Origin: Artemia franciscana
Taxonomy: Eukaryota; Arthropoda; Branchiopoda; Anostraca; Artemiidae
DNA length: 64,000 bases
Reading direction: 5' to 3'
NCBI RefSeq assembly: GCF_032884065.1
Contig: NC_088873.1
Location: forward strand, 22,929,558 to 22,993,557
The position numbers and the translations under genes were made by a program. Every line of letters begins with the position of its first letter. The stretch's first letter is position 1. Below are positions 1 through 10,906 of this stretch, one piece after another. The notes under the pieces were generated by a model. It was not told where the DNA came from. It saw only the letters and a list, made by a program, of their open reading frames with translations, and did not search any database.

Positions 1-1020
1 CACATCAAGGGGCTGCAGCCTGTTTGACGTGTGTGGAGGAAATGTCAGTATTTGCAACCCCATCTCTTTCGCAGCAGAAATGAAGCTGTAGCTCATGTGA
101 CTATCATGGTTGTCCATGAGAAGAAGGACTTGTTGCTCAGGAGAGCACCTTACGTACCTTTTAAAGTGCTCAAAGTAGCCAAGGAATAACTCGGTCGTCA
201 TCCATGCATTTCCGGGCTTTCCACTGGCGACAGCTTTTGTCCCTGGTGGTGCCCCATCTAAGAGTCTTTCAACAAAGCGGGTCCTTCCAAAGATAAGGTA
301 AGGGGGAATGAAGCTTCTCATCGCATTGATAGTTCCAACCATTGTAACTAGTTTTCCTCTTTCCTGTGATGTAGTTGCTCCTAGCTGCTTTACACCTTTA
401 GGGCAAAGTACCTTCGGGCATTTCTGTTGAACATTCGATAAGCCCGTCTCATCCATGTTGTAGGTGCGGTCAGCTGGAAAATGAAACTTCGACTGTAGCT
501 CTTCAAGATGTTTATAGAATGTGTCAACTGCAGCACGGCTGAAACCAAGGTTGCGATGAAGGCTGGTGCTTTCCGGTCTCCTCAAGGAAATTCTTGTATG
601 TCTCTCCATGAAACCTTTATACCAGTCTTCTCCTGCTGCTTCATTGTCATCCCATGATTTAGGGTATTTCAGGGTGTTCGCCTTGGCAAATTCCCAAGCT
701 AATTTCTTTGTCCGTTTTTTCGTAAGTCCGTAGTTCATTCGTGATGAAAGTAGAATATAAGATTCGAGTGAATCTTCCATTTCAGAAGAGAATACTTTTT
801 TCACATCATAGCGTGGTGTGAAGCGAAATGCAACTTTTTCTTCGTCTGCCAACGCGGAATATGCCTTACAGTACCGAGAAAGTGTCGATTTCTGAACAGC
901 ATGCAGTGTTGCTGCAGATCTCATTGGCATTCCATCTTTTAAGTGAGCCATTACAGCAGCCTTCATGTTTTCTTCGTCCAAGGCATAAAGAGAGGGATCA
1001 GACTTCCTCTTCCTCGGCAT
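1..1020 (-). CDS. pogo/Tigger-like DDE transposase, N-terminal 340 residues, open at window edge
   Basis: I translated the complementary strand from the ATG at 1020-1018 and read 340 codons without a stop to base 1. The protein begins MPRKRKSDPS. Residues about 15-50 look like a Psq-type helix-turn-helix (KDGMPMRSAATLHAVQKSTL). Residues about 80-160 resemble the CENP-B/Tc5 DNA-binding helix set (FMERHTRISLRRPESTSLHR). The DDE_1 catalytic domain then starts: NMDETG near residue 189 carries the first Asp and LMDNHDSH near residue 302 the second, and SNRLQPLDV is the usual block that follows. The third acid lies beyond the window. Pogo-clade transposases cut and paste DNA in the nucleus. Nothing is visibly broken, so this could be a recent element or a domesticated Jerky/TIGD-type gene; the terminal-type repeats upstream favour an element. 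Confidence 0.85.
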   Translation of the reverse strand, partial: MPRKRKSDPSLYALDEENMKAAVMAHLKDGMPMRSAATLHAVQKSTLSRYCKAYSALADEEKVAFRFTPRYDVKKVFSSEMEDSLESYILLSSRMNYGLTKKRTKKLAWEFAKANTLKYPKSWDDNEAAGEDWYKGFMERHTRISLRRPESTSLHRNLGFSRAAVDTFYKHLEELQSKFHFPADRTYNMDETGLSNVQQKCPKVLCPKGVKQLGATTSQERGKLVTMVGTINAMRSFIPPYLIFGRTRFVERLLDGAPPGTKAVASGKPGNAWMTTELFLGYFEHFKRYVRCSPEQQVLLLMDNHDSHMSYSFISAAKEMGLQILTFPPHTSNRLQPLDV

Positions 1021-1170
1021 TCTGCAAAAAACGATACTTTTAGGAACGAAAAGCAAAGAACAGTTTTTATTATTGCCATGGCTAACACAGTTTGAAAGAT
1101 TATCTGGTGTATATCAGGCAGTTCCGTCTCACAGCTTGACCTTTACATTACATTATCAGTTGTTGAAATG

Positions 1171-1239
1171 AGGGTACCCTGGGACACAATGGACAAAAAG
1201 TGTCCCAGGGTACCCAGGAACACGTGTCCCAGAGTACCT
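1171..1239. repeat. triple GTGTCCCAGGGTACCC motif upstream of the transposase, likely terminal or sub-terminal repeats
   Basis: GGGTACCCTGGGACAC at 1172-1187 is followed by its exact inverted copy GTGTCCCAGGGTACCC at 1200-1215 (12-bp spacer). A third copy with one change, GTGTCCCAGAGTACC, lies at 1224-1238. The cluster sits about 150 bp upstream of the transposase start, where the end of a pogo-like element and its transposase-binding sites would be expected. The outer end of the element is not defined, because the opposite terminus is outside the window. Confidence 0.55.
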
Positions 1240-2938
1240 AAACAGGTAGCTCTCCACACAAACTTCATCTTCTGCCCCTAGATGGTAGTTCAGGTCAACC
1301 ACTGAACAACATTTTGTAGCCTATAGAAAACTACTTCAGACAAAAAACATTCAATACCCTCCGACGAACTGTTCAAAAGATTTTTTGTAAAAACCAGGTC
1401 CTTTTTCTTACTCAAACACCCATAAAAAAACTCTTACCTAAAATCTCTGATGAAAATGTTTCTCGATTTCTTCAGGAAAACACATGCATACTTACTGATA
1501 GATGGCACGTCGTTCGTCATTCAGGCGGGATTTTTGAACAATTTTTTTTTCACAAAGGTACCATGTCTGACCCTTGTCCCATCTTCCCCACATCTCCCCT
1601 ACTATGGAATTATTCAGGGATGGCTTAGGATAATAATCCAAATAGCAATGTTTTTTTTTTGTAAGCCTATCCTTTGAAAATATTGATGTCAGCAGGCACA
1701 GAAAAAAGAAACAAAGGAGAAGCAAGGTAATAAATAAAAGGAGACACATCACTGCTTTCCATGTGAAAAAAGTGATTTTTCTTGTTACCATACTTAAGAC
1801 AGAGGACCATAATTTTCCTTAACGGGTTTTTTTTTATGGAGATTCTAATGGCGTAATTTTCAATTCATATCAACACCATTTTGTGCAGTTACAGTCTATT
1901 TTGAAATTTCCAATGACTGGTTTTTGCAGTAAACTTTCATCATTAAGATTCATCAAAATCATAGTTGTCATTCCTTAATCAGCTACAAATGGCGACTCTT
2001 CCTTTTAAATTTTTTTTTAATATAGGCACATTCTTAAATAGTTAATATGGAATAAGGTTTGTTCTTCATTAGGTTGCCTTAAAATTAAATAAAACACTAA
2101 AACAACGAAATTTTTACTTCAAAATATGCAGCATGATTTTATAAATCAGATTATCATGTTTCCTTCTATTGTTAACCACTGTTTTAAATCATTTCAAGTT
2201 AAATTTATATTCACAATTCTATTGTGCTTGCTCAAGTGAAACTGAATGTCATTAAGTTAGAGCTGCAAAAACCCATTGTAACAAAGAACCAAGGCTATGA
2301 AATATCACAAGAATTGATTAAAAGGAAAACACATTATTTGGGACCATCTAAGTGTATGCCTTGGACCATGGGATGGGGATACATCGTCAGGAAAGCAGCC
2401 ATGATAATTGGAAAGAGCATAATATAAGGAATCTAATGGTAGACTAAGAACCCCAGTGCTCAAGCACTGCCAAATCTCAGACAAATATCTTGATTAAAAT
2501 TTATTTTCTCTAATTATAGAAAACATTAACTACACATCCTAAATTCTTTTCATAATTTCATAGATAATTGATACTTGCAATTCCTTGAAGATACAAAGGA
2601 TAAATACCCCATGGACTCGTTTTATGTGACAAATCCCAGATATTTAAAGGCTACATATAAGAGAGCTGTAAAATTAAACTTATATTTGATCCCATATTTT
2701 AGAAAAAAACTAATGTTAACTTTATTATTTCCTTTGTCAGGGTAAAAAAAAACTTTTTATAAGGTTTATTGTCCATATTTTTAGAACCTAAAAACAGGCA
2801 AAAATTAATCTAAGAAAAACAAAGTTTTTCAAATAAAAGTGAAACTAAAACTCAAAACAGCTGCTTTGCAATTTATGTAAAATATTTTTGAGAAACTGTT
2901 TCTAACAAACTTGCAAATATATTTGTTTGCAAACAAAG

Positions 2939-2940
<2 letters not shown>
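1240..2940. other. no recognised feature
   Basis: AT-rich sequence. Open frames are short (at most 99 codons), low-complexity and without recognisable domains. I see no RNA gene and no clear repeat module here. Confidence 0.5.

Positions 2941-2980
<40 letters not shown>
2941..2980. repeat. CA/TA dinucleotide microsatellite
   Basis: An (AC)n run passes directly into (AT)n and abuts the hairpin that starts at 2981. Confidence 0.95.
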
Positions 2981-2981
<1 letters not shown>

Positions 2982-3115
2982 CTAGCTGTTGGGGTGGCGC
3001 TTCGCGCCACCCCAACACCTAGTTGGTTTTTTAGTTTTTTTTTTTTACTTATGTCCTGGTCGTCATTTATACTCCCTGTGTCCCGGTCGTCATTTGTGTC
3101 TCGGTGCTTTGTTGA
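2981..3115. mobile_element. Helitron-like terminal hairpin and adjoining relic
   Basis: Bases 2981-3000 and 3004-3023 form a 20-bp stem with one mismatch around a TTC loop; the core is TTGGGGTGGCGC. The stem is bounded by CTAG on both sides. A GC-rich hairpin next to CTAG (CTRR) inside AT-rich sequence is the hallmark of a Helitron 3' end. Immediately after it, a short motif containing GGTCGTCATTT occurs twice in tandem (about 3058 and 3086). I recall this combination from Helitron-type repeats of arthropods, but no Rep/helicase sequence is present, so only a terminus or non-autonomous relic can be claimed. Confidence 0.5.
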
Positions 3116-3422
3116 TTGCTAATTTATATTATATTTATATTTATATTTTTTATATTTATTAATATTTTTTTAGTTTTCTTTTTCTCTTATTTTTCAGTTT
3201 TTTCCTTTTTTTTAGTTTTTTCTTTTTTAGTTTTTAGTTTTTTTTTGTTTTTTACCTTTTTTTAGTTTTTTTAGTTTTTTAGCTTTTTTAGTTTTTTTAT
3301 TAGTTTTTAGTTTTTTTTTTTAGTTTTTGCCTTTTTTTAGTTTTTTCAGTTTTTTTTAGTTTTTAGTTTTTTACCTTTTTTTAGTTTTTTTTAGTTTAAA
3401 AACTATTTATTAGTTTTTTTTA
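3026..3422. repeat. T-rich low-complexity tract, (T4-9 AG)n
   Basis: Almost entirely runs of T separated by AG or AGC, with no coding potential. On the other strand it is a CTAAAA-like repeat. It directly follows the Helitron-like terminus. Confidence 0.85.
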
Positions 3423-3970
3423 GTCATAATTTTTGCTATTTCAGTCTTAAATAAATTTATTTATGTAAATTATCAAGTAATATTCATTCAATTCGGTGAA
3501 TTTTAATTGCTTACATATTTGTAACTGTTTGCCTGCTGTTAATCTTTTAAAATATGAAAACTTAACCTATGAATTTAGTTATTTTAAACTTAAATGTGTA
3601 GGATTAATATCCATACTGTATTTAAAAGTTTTATTTTTGATATATGTACATAATTTTTGGCTAAATGGTACCAGTAATGTAAAAAATTCAGTGTCCTGTA
3701 CAAGACTTTTTCAATTTTGTGTATGAGACCTTGACTTTTGAAAGTTAAAACATTATCAAAGTACATGTATATTATGAAAAATAATAAGCTAAGATTTAAC
3801 TTAAGAATGTCAAAATTAACTATGTAGGGTTGAATAGGTTTTAAATATTCAAACTTCACAGACTTTTAAATGTAAACTTTTTATTTTGATATTTTGCATT
3901 TTTCTCTATCCTGTACAAGACCTTTACTTTTTGTTTATATTTCAATGACACACAACAAAGATAAAAATAA
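3423..3970. other. no recognised feature
   Basis: AT-rich; overlapping short open frames on both strands have no recognisable domain. The phrase 'cctgtacaagac' recurs (about 3696, 3910 and 4283), which suggests an old diffuse repeat. Confidence 0.4.
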
Positions 3971-3974
3971 AAAA

Positions 3975-4150
3975 AGGATCAAGATCCTCCAGAGCCATTG
4001 CTGGTACCTAGGGTGTTGAATTGACATTTCAGTTCCTGGTTGTTTTTACAGGAACAAGTAGCAAGCTTGTTGCCCAACCTTTCTGCAGCAGGTATTAAAC
4101 CCTGGGCCCTATATTGCCAAGCAGAGCATCAATCCATTGTGCTACAATCA
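3975..4150 (-). mobile_element. tRNA-derived SINE (family 2)
   Basis: Read on the - strand from about 4150, the sequence has an A-box-like TAGCACAATGGATTG and, about 45 nt later, a B-box-like GGTTTAATACC. These are the two internal RNA polymerase III promoter blocks of a tRNA head. A non-tRNA body follows, then an A/T-rich tail around 3970. The body does not match that of the SINEs at 13208 and 19995, so this seems a different family. It is diverged and has no clear target duplication. Confidence 0.5.
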
Positions 4151-5339
4151 TTGTGTTACAACAAAAAATAAGATTTATTATTTGCCATATATAGACATAG
4201 ACAAAGGTTATATAACTGATTGTATTAAACTTCATTCAGCTATCAAATAGGTAATTAAAAAAAAAAAAAAAACTACCTGAATGTCCTGTACAAGACCTAT
4301 GGAATGGTTTAATCCCAATTTATGAGGTTTCAAAGATCTAAAAATGTATTTCTTAAATTTAGAAAACAATTCATTTATATGGCTTAAAAATTCTTTCAGA
4401 TAATAGGAATTGTATTTTCAAAGCTAGAATCAAAGAAAAAAAACTGAAAACCAGAACAAATTATATTTTTTTTCAATTTAAATTGGTATAGATCTGTCAA
4501 GTAGGCAAACTTCTAAGCCTTAGAATTAGGTGAGGGTAACACAGCAATACCTTCACAAAGTATGCTTTTGGCCCTGGGTTTATAACTGGAAGTTCTATTT
4601 TCTTAACCTAACCTCTTTCTAGGATAGCCAAAAGTAGCTTGTCTAAAATTATATCAATATAAGTTACCTGTTAAGGCCTCTTTAAGGGCTTAAAAGGGAC
4701 TTTGCCCCTGAAGCAATTATTATAACCTATGTGGAAACAGCATAAAAAAGGCATCAAGAGATCAGTTCAGTTTCTTCATTGCTAAATTAAGGAAGAAAGA
4801 AAAAAAAATACCCAATTTCTAGGTAATATGATGTAGATTTTATATTGATTCAACACTTTAAGTGGCGATTAGCTGCTTAAGTACTTGGAATTTTACCCAA
4901 AAGCTTTTAATTGTTTAGCCAGGTTCCTTCAGAAGCAGTAAATTAATAAATATTAACCAGATTTAATAGCAGTCAAGGTAAAATTTGGTGTAAATATATG
5001 ACCATTCAACTACATAAGGGGGGCATGTCAAGAAAACAAGTCTTACTTCATAATATGGAAAATAATCAACTTGACATATTTTGAAGTGAGAGAACATTGC
5101 CATTGCTTCTTTCACTGTTGAATAAATTCTTTAACAAAATAATGAAAAACAAACATAGATTTCCCTCTATTTACCCATTTTCAAATAGTATACATATAAA
5201 GTTAAACACAATCACTGCCATATACCAAAAAAATATTAATAGGCATATATTGATAAATTAGGTTACGTTAGCTAGATGGCTCTTGGGTGTTTGTTTTATA
5301 AAGAATTTTCAAAACTTGGAGAATAGACACAAATATTCA
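4151..5339. other. mostly featureless; degraded foldback-arm match at about 4545-4680
   Basis: No gene seen. The stretch containing 'ttcttaacctaac' and 'aggatagccaaaag' near 4600 resembles the inverted arms of the foldback elements at 9980 and 35986, so it is probably an old solo arm. The rest is AT-rich and unassigned. Confidence 0.35.
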
Positions 5340-5347
5340 AAATGTGA

Positions 5348-5779
5348 TTGAAAAACTGGAAATACAACAAAAGGAAAGTAATATTAAAAGAAGAAAAATT
5401 CCAAAAGTATAGCTGTGTAAATTGTAGGGGTAACCATTCTTCTACTTCTGGATTGTGTAGGTTAAGAGATCAAAATAAAAATATTTTAAAATTATCTCAA
5501 GAAAAAAATATTGGCTTTAATATGGCTTCCATAGCATATAGATCCTATGCAGATGCATTAAATAAGAAAAAGGCCATAGAGATCAATGAACAAAACCAAA
5601 TCCAAAAAGACATTCTAACAAAGCTAGTGATTTTTGTTTCAAGTGCACCAGAAGTGGTTGACTTGAGGGACTTGGAATTACAAGAAAGGGTCCAGAAGTT
5701 ATGCTCTCTTGTGAAAACATTATTCAATGAGAAACTAGAATCAAGTGAAATTCTAAAGCTAATCAACATAAGCCCTTAA
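5348..5779 (+). pseudogene. LINE ORF1 (gag-like) C-terminal fragment, 143 codons
   Basis: Near residue 23 there is CVNCRGNHSSTSGLC, a C-x2-C-x3-H-x6-C knuckle of the kind that closes LINE gag-like proteins. A typical phrase, AYRSYADALNKK, follows. The upstream zinc knuckles and basic N-terminus expected of a full ORF1 are missing. The stop TAA (5777-5779) directly abuts the ORF2 ATG (5780) in the same frame, suggesting stop-start translation coupling in the parent element. Confidence 0.65.
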
Positions 5780-6727
5780 ATGAGAATTTTATCTTTCAAC
5801 ACTCAATCAGTCAAAAGAGTTAAAAAGGACTTAATTGAAAACTTTGCAAAGAATAAAGAAATTGATATTATCTGCCTACAAGAAACATGGCTGACAAGCA
5901 GAGATACATGTTTAATGAAAGATTTTCACATTATTCGAAAGGATCGAGAAGAAGGTAGAAGAGGCAGATTGATTACAGCCATCAAAAAGACAGTGTACCA
6001 TCAGGTATTAAATTTTGGATCATTAGTAAGTCAGAAGGTAGAAGTGTTGTTGTGTAGAGTTTATAGATATAGAAAACCAGCACTGATATTAGCCAATGTG
6101 TATAACCCAGAAGGAAACAATATGGATTTGGAGACTGTTTTTAATTTAGTAAAAAATGCTGTAAAACCAACAGAAGAGTTTTTAATAGTTGGGGATTTTA
6201 ATGCCCACTCTGATATTTGGTGTGGTTGTGGAAATAAAAATGGTAGTGGAAATGCCTTGGAGAAAATCCTAGAAGGACAAGATGAAATAATTCTTTTGGC
6301 ACATTATGGGTTACCCACTAGGGCAAATCCACACAGGGGTTTATATTCAACAATTGATTTAGCCTTTGCATGTGGTAGAATGGCAACTAAGACAGTTGTC
6401 ACATCAGAAATAAATAGTGACCTCATCAGTGACCACTTTCCTGTAATTGTGGATATTGAAGGCAAAATTGAAAGCCCAAATATTGATAACCAGCCAAGGT
6501 TCATTTTCAAAAAAGCTAATTGGAAAGAGTACAGAACAAGTCTGGGATCTATTGAACTGGAGAAAGAACTCAATTCTTTTCAAAACATAGAGGACAAAAT
6601 TTGCAAATTCCAACAACTTCTGCTGGAGACAGCAGAAAAAATCATACCACAGAGCAGAAAAGGGAAGACTAGCCACAAAGAACCTATATGGTGGAATACT
6701 GAAAGAATACAAGAAAGCAATGATTAG
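5780..6727 (+). pseudogene. LINE ORF2 endonuclease domain (EEP family)
   Basis: This 315-codon open segment starts MRILSFNTQSVK. It holds the endonuclease blocks QETWL (about residue 36), GDFNAHSDIW (about 139), STIDLAFA (about 192) and SDHFPVIVD (about 217), so the catalytic Glu, Asp, Asn and His positions look kept. The enzyme nicks target DNA to prime reverse transcription. The frame ends at TAG 6725-6727, and homologous sequence continues in another frame from about 6720, marking a frameshift in this copy. Confidence 0.85.
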
Positions 6728-8330
6728 GGCAGCAAACAACTATGGAAAAATTCTATCTACAGAGAACTACATTAAACTAAAGCAAGCTAAAGCAAAATTT
6801 GTAAGAGCCACAAGTGATGCTCGAAGTGATTCATGGACAAAGTTTGTAGAGGGTTTAAATTTTAGAGATTCATATGGGAAAGTCTACAAATTTATAAAAA
6901 GAATGGGTAGTAGAAATAACCCTCCAAATCCAAACACCCCAGTGCAATTTAATGGAGAGCTAATATTTGATGACAAGAAGAAAGCTGAAGCAGGAGTTAG
7001 GCACCTAAGTCAGACCATAGGCAAAGAGGATCCATTTATTATGACGTCCTTCACTCTAAAGTATTTTCTAAAGCAAGAAAACTTGCAGAGGAGGAAAGTA
7101 ATGAACCATACAATTTGCCTTTCACAGATGTAGAACTAGAAGTTGTGTTAAATAAATTGCCAGAAACAGCCCCTGGGCCAGATAGAATCCACCCAGCATT
7201 ATTGAAGAATCTTCCAACTAGATGGAGACAAGAACTATTGAAAATAATTAACGTTTTATGGAAAGAGGGAAGATTTCCAGATTGTTGGAAAAAAGGCATA
7301 GCTTTAATGATACCAAAACCAGGTAAAAATAATTTAATGGAAAATCACTGATTTATAACATTGCTGCTGGTTGTAGGAAAGATCTATGAAAGACTGGTCA
7401 AAACAAGGTTGGTTTACACAGTGGAAAAAACACAAATTCTTCAGGATATTCAAAATGGATTCCGACAAGGGAGAAGCACAACTGACAGTCTTCTAAGCAT
7501 TTTGAGAGATTCACTCTATGCATTAAATAACAGGAAAGTCATGATACTTATATTTCTAGATGTTAAAGGTGCATTTGACAACATTGTTCACTGACAAATA
7601 TTAAATGGACTTGTAAAAGCAAACATCCAAGGCACACTGATTAATTTTTCAATAGAATATATGTCTGGCAGAGAAGTTGCTGTACTTGTTGGAGAGTCAA
7701 AATCAGAAAACAAGGTTCAAATTAAAAGAGGAGTTCCACAGGGGAGTGTCCTTGGTCCTGATTATTATAACATATCTGAACATGACATTCCTATTAAAGA
7801 TGATGCATGCAATGGCTGTATTTTTGCTGATGACAATAAGACTTGGACTGTCCAGGATACTGTAGAGGAAGCTGAAAAAGAAGCCCAACAAATACTTCTC
7901 CAAATAGAAACATGGGCAAGTATGGAGAAAATATAGAAATAGTAAAAGAATATAAAGCGCTAGGGATAATACTGGACTGTAAGATGAGATTTACCAAACA
8001 TATAGAAAATCTGAAAATATCATGCCTTAAAAAGACAAATCTTATGAAAATGATGGCAGGGGGGAGGTATGGAGCTAACCCAGCAGTAATGAGAGAATTT
8101 TATATCAAGTATATATGACCAAAAATTGAATATGGGGCCACTATATATGGCAGTGCAAATGAAGGTCAGCTAAATAAGTTAGAAGTTATACAAAACACAG
8201 CTATAAGGATTGCTTTTGGCGCAAAACATACCACACCAATTCCATTCTTATGAATTGAATCTGGTATAGAAAAACTGTCAACAAGAAGAGATGTACTATT
8301 ACTTAAATATATTCAAAAACTATGGACAGC
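6720..8330 (+). pseudogene. LINE ORF2 reverse transcriptase, multiply broken
   Basis: Recognisable RT blocks in order: linker (6720-7133), APGPDRIHPALLKNL and DCWKKGIALMIPKPGK (7115-7351), NGFRQGRSTTDSLL and FLDVKGAFDN (7361-7594), KRGVPQGSVLGPDYYN and CIFADDNKTW (7661-7936, FADD catalytic pair intact), then a thumb-like part (7912-8118). Frames change near 6720, 7110 and 7910. In-frame stops occur at 7349-7351, 7592-7594, 8116-8118 and 8251-8253. Compared with the complete LINE at 30007, about 30-40 residues between the FADD region and the YLG-like block are missing near 7910. Confidence 0.85.
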
Positions 8331-8442
8331 AGATAAAAATCATCCAATCAAGAAACATATTGTCAAGCATGGACTATTCCATACCATTAACCCAAATAAA
8401 CTAAGGAAACATCTAAACCCATTTGACAAAGCAGAAGCACTG

Positions 8443-9513
8443 ATGAGAGTAGAAGGCTTGAATTTCTCTATTACTAGAATGTTGCAATATAAGAAACCCA
8501 TAGAAACCCCACCATGGCTTTGGATGCAAATACCCTGTACCATAGAAAAAATACTAAAAAACGAAAGAAATCCACTATACACAAAAATGGAATTTAACAA
8601 ACATATCACAGAAGAATTTCAAAATTTCTGTCTAATTTATACTGATGGATCCAAAATAGAAGGAAAGGGAGTGGGAGCTGCAGCTTTTGTTCCTCAAAAG
8701 AACTTAGTGGCATCCAGATCTCTAGGACAATACTCAACAGTCTTTGAAGCAGAAATTGAAGCAATAGAGATAGTGCTTGATTTAATCCAAAAGGCCACAA
8801 TAAAGGACAAAGAAGAAAGAAAATTCGCTATTTGTAGTGACTCAAAAGCTGCTATACTGAGCTTACAAAATTTTACTTCAAACCAAAACCAAGAAGTCAG
8901 CTTTTGTTACAACACACTTCTCCAATTGCTCCAAAATGGATACGAAATGCAGCTTGTATGGACACCAGCACATGTAGGTATACAAGGCAACAAAATGGCT
9001 GATAAACATGCAAAAATAGCAGCAGCACAACCCCTTGACTGTGTAGAGGGAAATGAATATAAGGAATTGAGAGCAATCAGAGGAGGATTGAGAAAAAGAA
9101 GATTTGGACTTTTGAAGGATTTGATCCATGATCAGCTTGTAGCCCAGAAAAAACATAACCACTTTGATAATAAAATTTATAGTAAGTTGAAAAAGAGAAA
9201 TTGTAATTTGTTATTCTGTTTCAGGTCATGTAAGTACTAATGCTAGACTATTTAGGATTGGGAAAATTGATAGCCCTGCTTGTGAAGCTTGTAATTTGTA
9301 AAATGAGACTGTACATCACTATCTAATTGAGTGTCCTTTTTATGAGAGACTTAGAAAGGATATGAGAATTATATGCCAAAGAGAAAAGCTAGGCAGTCTC
9401 AATGTTAGTCTTATGCTTGGGATAGGGATCAATGATGATGTTATAAGACTAAAAATGATAATGATGTTTTTGAAATTTGTGAAATTAAGTGGCAGAATGG
9501 ATGATTTTAGCTA
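8443..9513 (+). pseudogene. LINE ORF2 RNase H domain and C-terminal Cys/His segment
   Basis: The open segment to 9240 contains the RNase H acids in order: YTDGSKIEGKG, FEAEIEAIE, ICSDSKAA, and WTPAHVGIQGNKMADKHAK. After a frame change near 9225 the sequence continues as a Cys/His segment (CEACNL, then HHYLIECPFY) to a stop near 9513, with one further stop at about 9299. RNase H of this kind removes template RNA during retrotransposition and marks the I/LOA/Ingi-type LINE clades. Confidence 0.8.
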
Positions 9514-9534
9514 GGATTATACATTATTTTGATT

Positions 9535-9578
9535 GTATGTATATATATGTATATGTATATATATATATGTATGTGTAA

Positions 9579-9645
<67 letters not shown>
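9535..9645. repeat. TA-rich microsatellite in LINE 3' UTR
   Basis: A TATG/TA mixture passes into an uninterrupted (TA)n run. It lies between the end of the LINE reading frame and its AATAAA and A-rich tail. Confidence 0.95.
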
Positions 9646-9650
<5 letters not shown>

Positions 9651-9783
9651 GGAAGGATTATATTTTTTTATATGTTCTAGTATTAAGGAATAAATATTGA
9701 AGAGGATGGAAAGGAATTATTTGCTTGTTTTGTGTTATTTGTGTATTATTGTTAAAAAAAAAATAAAAAAAAGAAAGAAAGAG

Positions 9784-9979
9784 GACTGAGAGAAAAGAGA
9801 TTACAAAGTTTGTTTCAGATTACTGCATCAAGAAACAAAGAGAAAAGTGTGGAACAAGGAAGATTGTCTCAACAGAAGCTGAATTCTAAAGGAGATGTTA
9901 ATAATCAACAACAACAACAACAATACAACAAAAGAAGTGAAGATAAAGATTCTCTATGGTAATAGCCTACATTTACACC
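9784..9979. other. short spacer with (CAA)n tract
   Basis: A small (CAA)n run lies near 9906-9931; otherwise nothing recognised. Confidence 0.6.
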
Positions 9980-10906
9980 TCAAATTCTAATTTAGCTACT
10001 TTTTGTTATCTTGGATAGGGCTTAGGCTAGGAAAAATGAAACTTTCAGCAGTGAATCAAGGACTAAATATTTACTCAGAGTAGATTTTGCCAATCTTTTA
10101 GGTTAGCCCTCTTCTGGTTTCCAAATCTTAGAAACTTGCCATCTTTCCTCTCTTGCAAAACTACTGCAAACTCACCATTATGGAGTTATTATATATTTGC
10201 ATATTAGGTGGGGAGGTAAAGCATAGCATATATTAAATACAGCAATGGTTAGTTTACATATTTAATATATGCCATGCTTTACCTCCACCCCCCTAATGTG
10301 CAAATATATAGCCCAAGTTTGTTTCCAAACTATTATGGATTCATGATTTCAAATATCTAATCAACAAAAATGGAAATGGTTGCAATTCTGTATACACAAA
10401 TACAAGAATATTTGGGCCAGAATAACTCCATAATGGTGAGTTTTGTTCATATTAACAATCATTTCATGACCCAAAACAATTGTTCATGTAATACCAACAT
10501 TGACTGGCATTTCCTTTCTCTGGTTCTAATTCCCTAAAATGTAATTTCTATTATTTGAGTAGATTTTTAGGCTAGATCAGTGTTTTTTCCCCCTATATTT
10601 GGGAAATACATTTGCAGATCTTTGAAACCTTATGAATTGGAACTGAGCAAACTTGTGAAGCTGAAAATATTTGTCTTGTACTTCAATTAGGTAGAAGATC
10701 TATTCTGCAATGTTTCACTTTTATGACACAGAATTTTTAAAGGTCATATAGGTCAGGTGCCTCTAAAAGGAGAAGGAGTAGAGGTAAGTACTTCAAAATA
10801 TCTTCCAGGGACATGTTTTAGCCTGTATACCCATTCCCTAAAGTTCTATTGTCCTAACCTATCCCCTTTTCAAGATAGCAAAAGTATCCAAACTAGAATT
10901 TTACTG
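9980..10906. mobile_element. foldback element, long-inverted-repeat family, copy 1
   Basis: The left arm (about 9980-10080: GTTATCTTGGATAGGG, then GGAAAAATGAAACTTTCAGC) and the right arm (about 10740-10906, ending AACTAGAATTTTACTG) are inverted relatives of one another. Both match the better preserved arms at 35986 and 36480-36610. The interior 10510-10740 matches the interior of that copy (36200-36450), so homology spans the whole element. No ORF encodes a transposase; it is non-autonomous. A separate MITE sits inside at 10169-10442. Confidence 0.65.
10169..10442. mobile_element. MITE with 21-bp perfect terminal inverted repeats, nested in foldback copy 1
   Basis: AACTCACCATTATGGAGTTAT at 10169-10189 is repeated exactly inverted at 10422-10442. 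Inside lies a second inverted pair containing TTTGCAYATTAGG and GAGGTAAAGCAT (about 10193-10245 and 10262-10310). It is absent from the matching foldback copy at 35986-36610, which supports later insertion. Related inner sequence occurs at 19090-19200 and 39085-39325. Confidence 0.7.

Larger units (their letters stand above)
5340..9783 (+). mobile_element. LINE with RNase H domain, 5'-truncated and decayed
   Basis: In order: the C-terminal part of a gag-like ORF1 (5348-5779), apurinic-type endonuclease (5780-6727), reverse transcriptase in several frames (6720-8330), RNase H (8443-9240), a C-terminal Cys/His segment (to about 9513), a TA-rich 3' UTR, AATAAA near 9690 and an A-rich tail near 9750-9783. 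The domain order EN-RT-RNase H places it among I-group-like LINEs. It is related to, but clearly distinct from, the complete element at 30007. ORF1 lacks its N-terminal part, so the copy is 5'-truncated. ORF2 carries at least seven breaks and one internal deletion. No target duplication is obvious. Confidence 0.85.
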
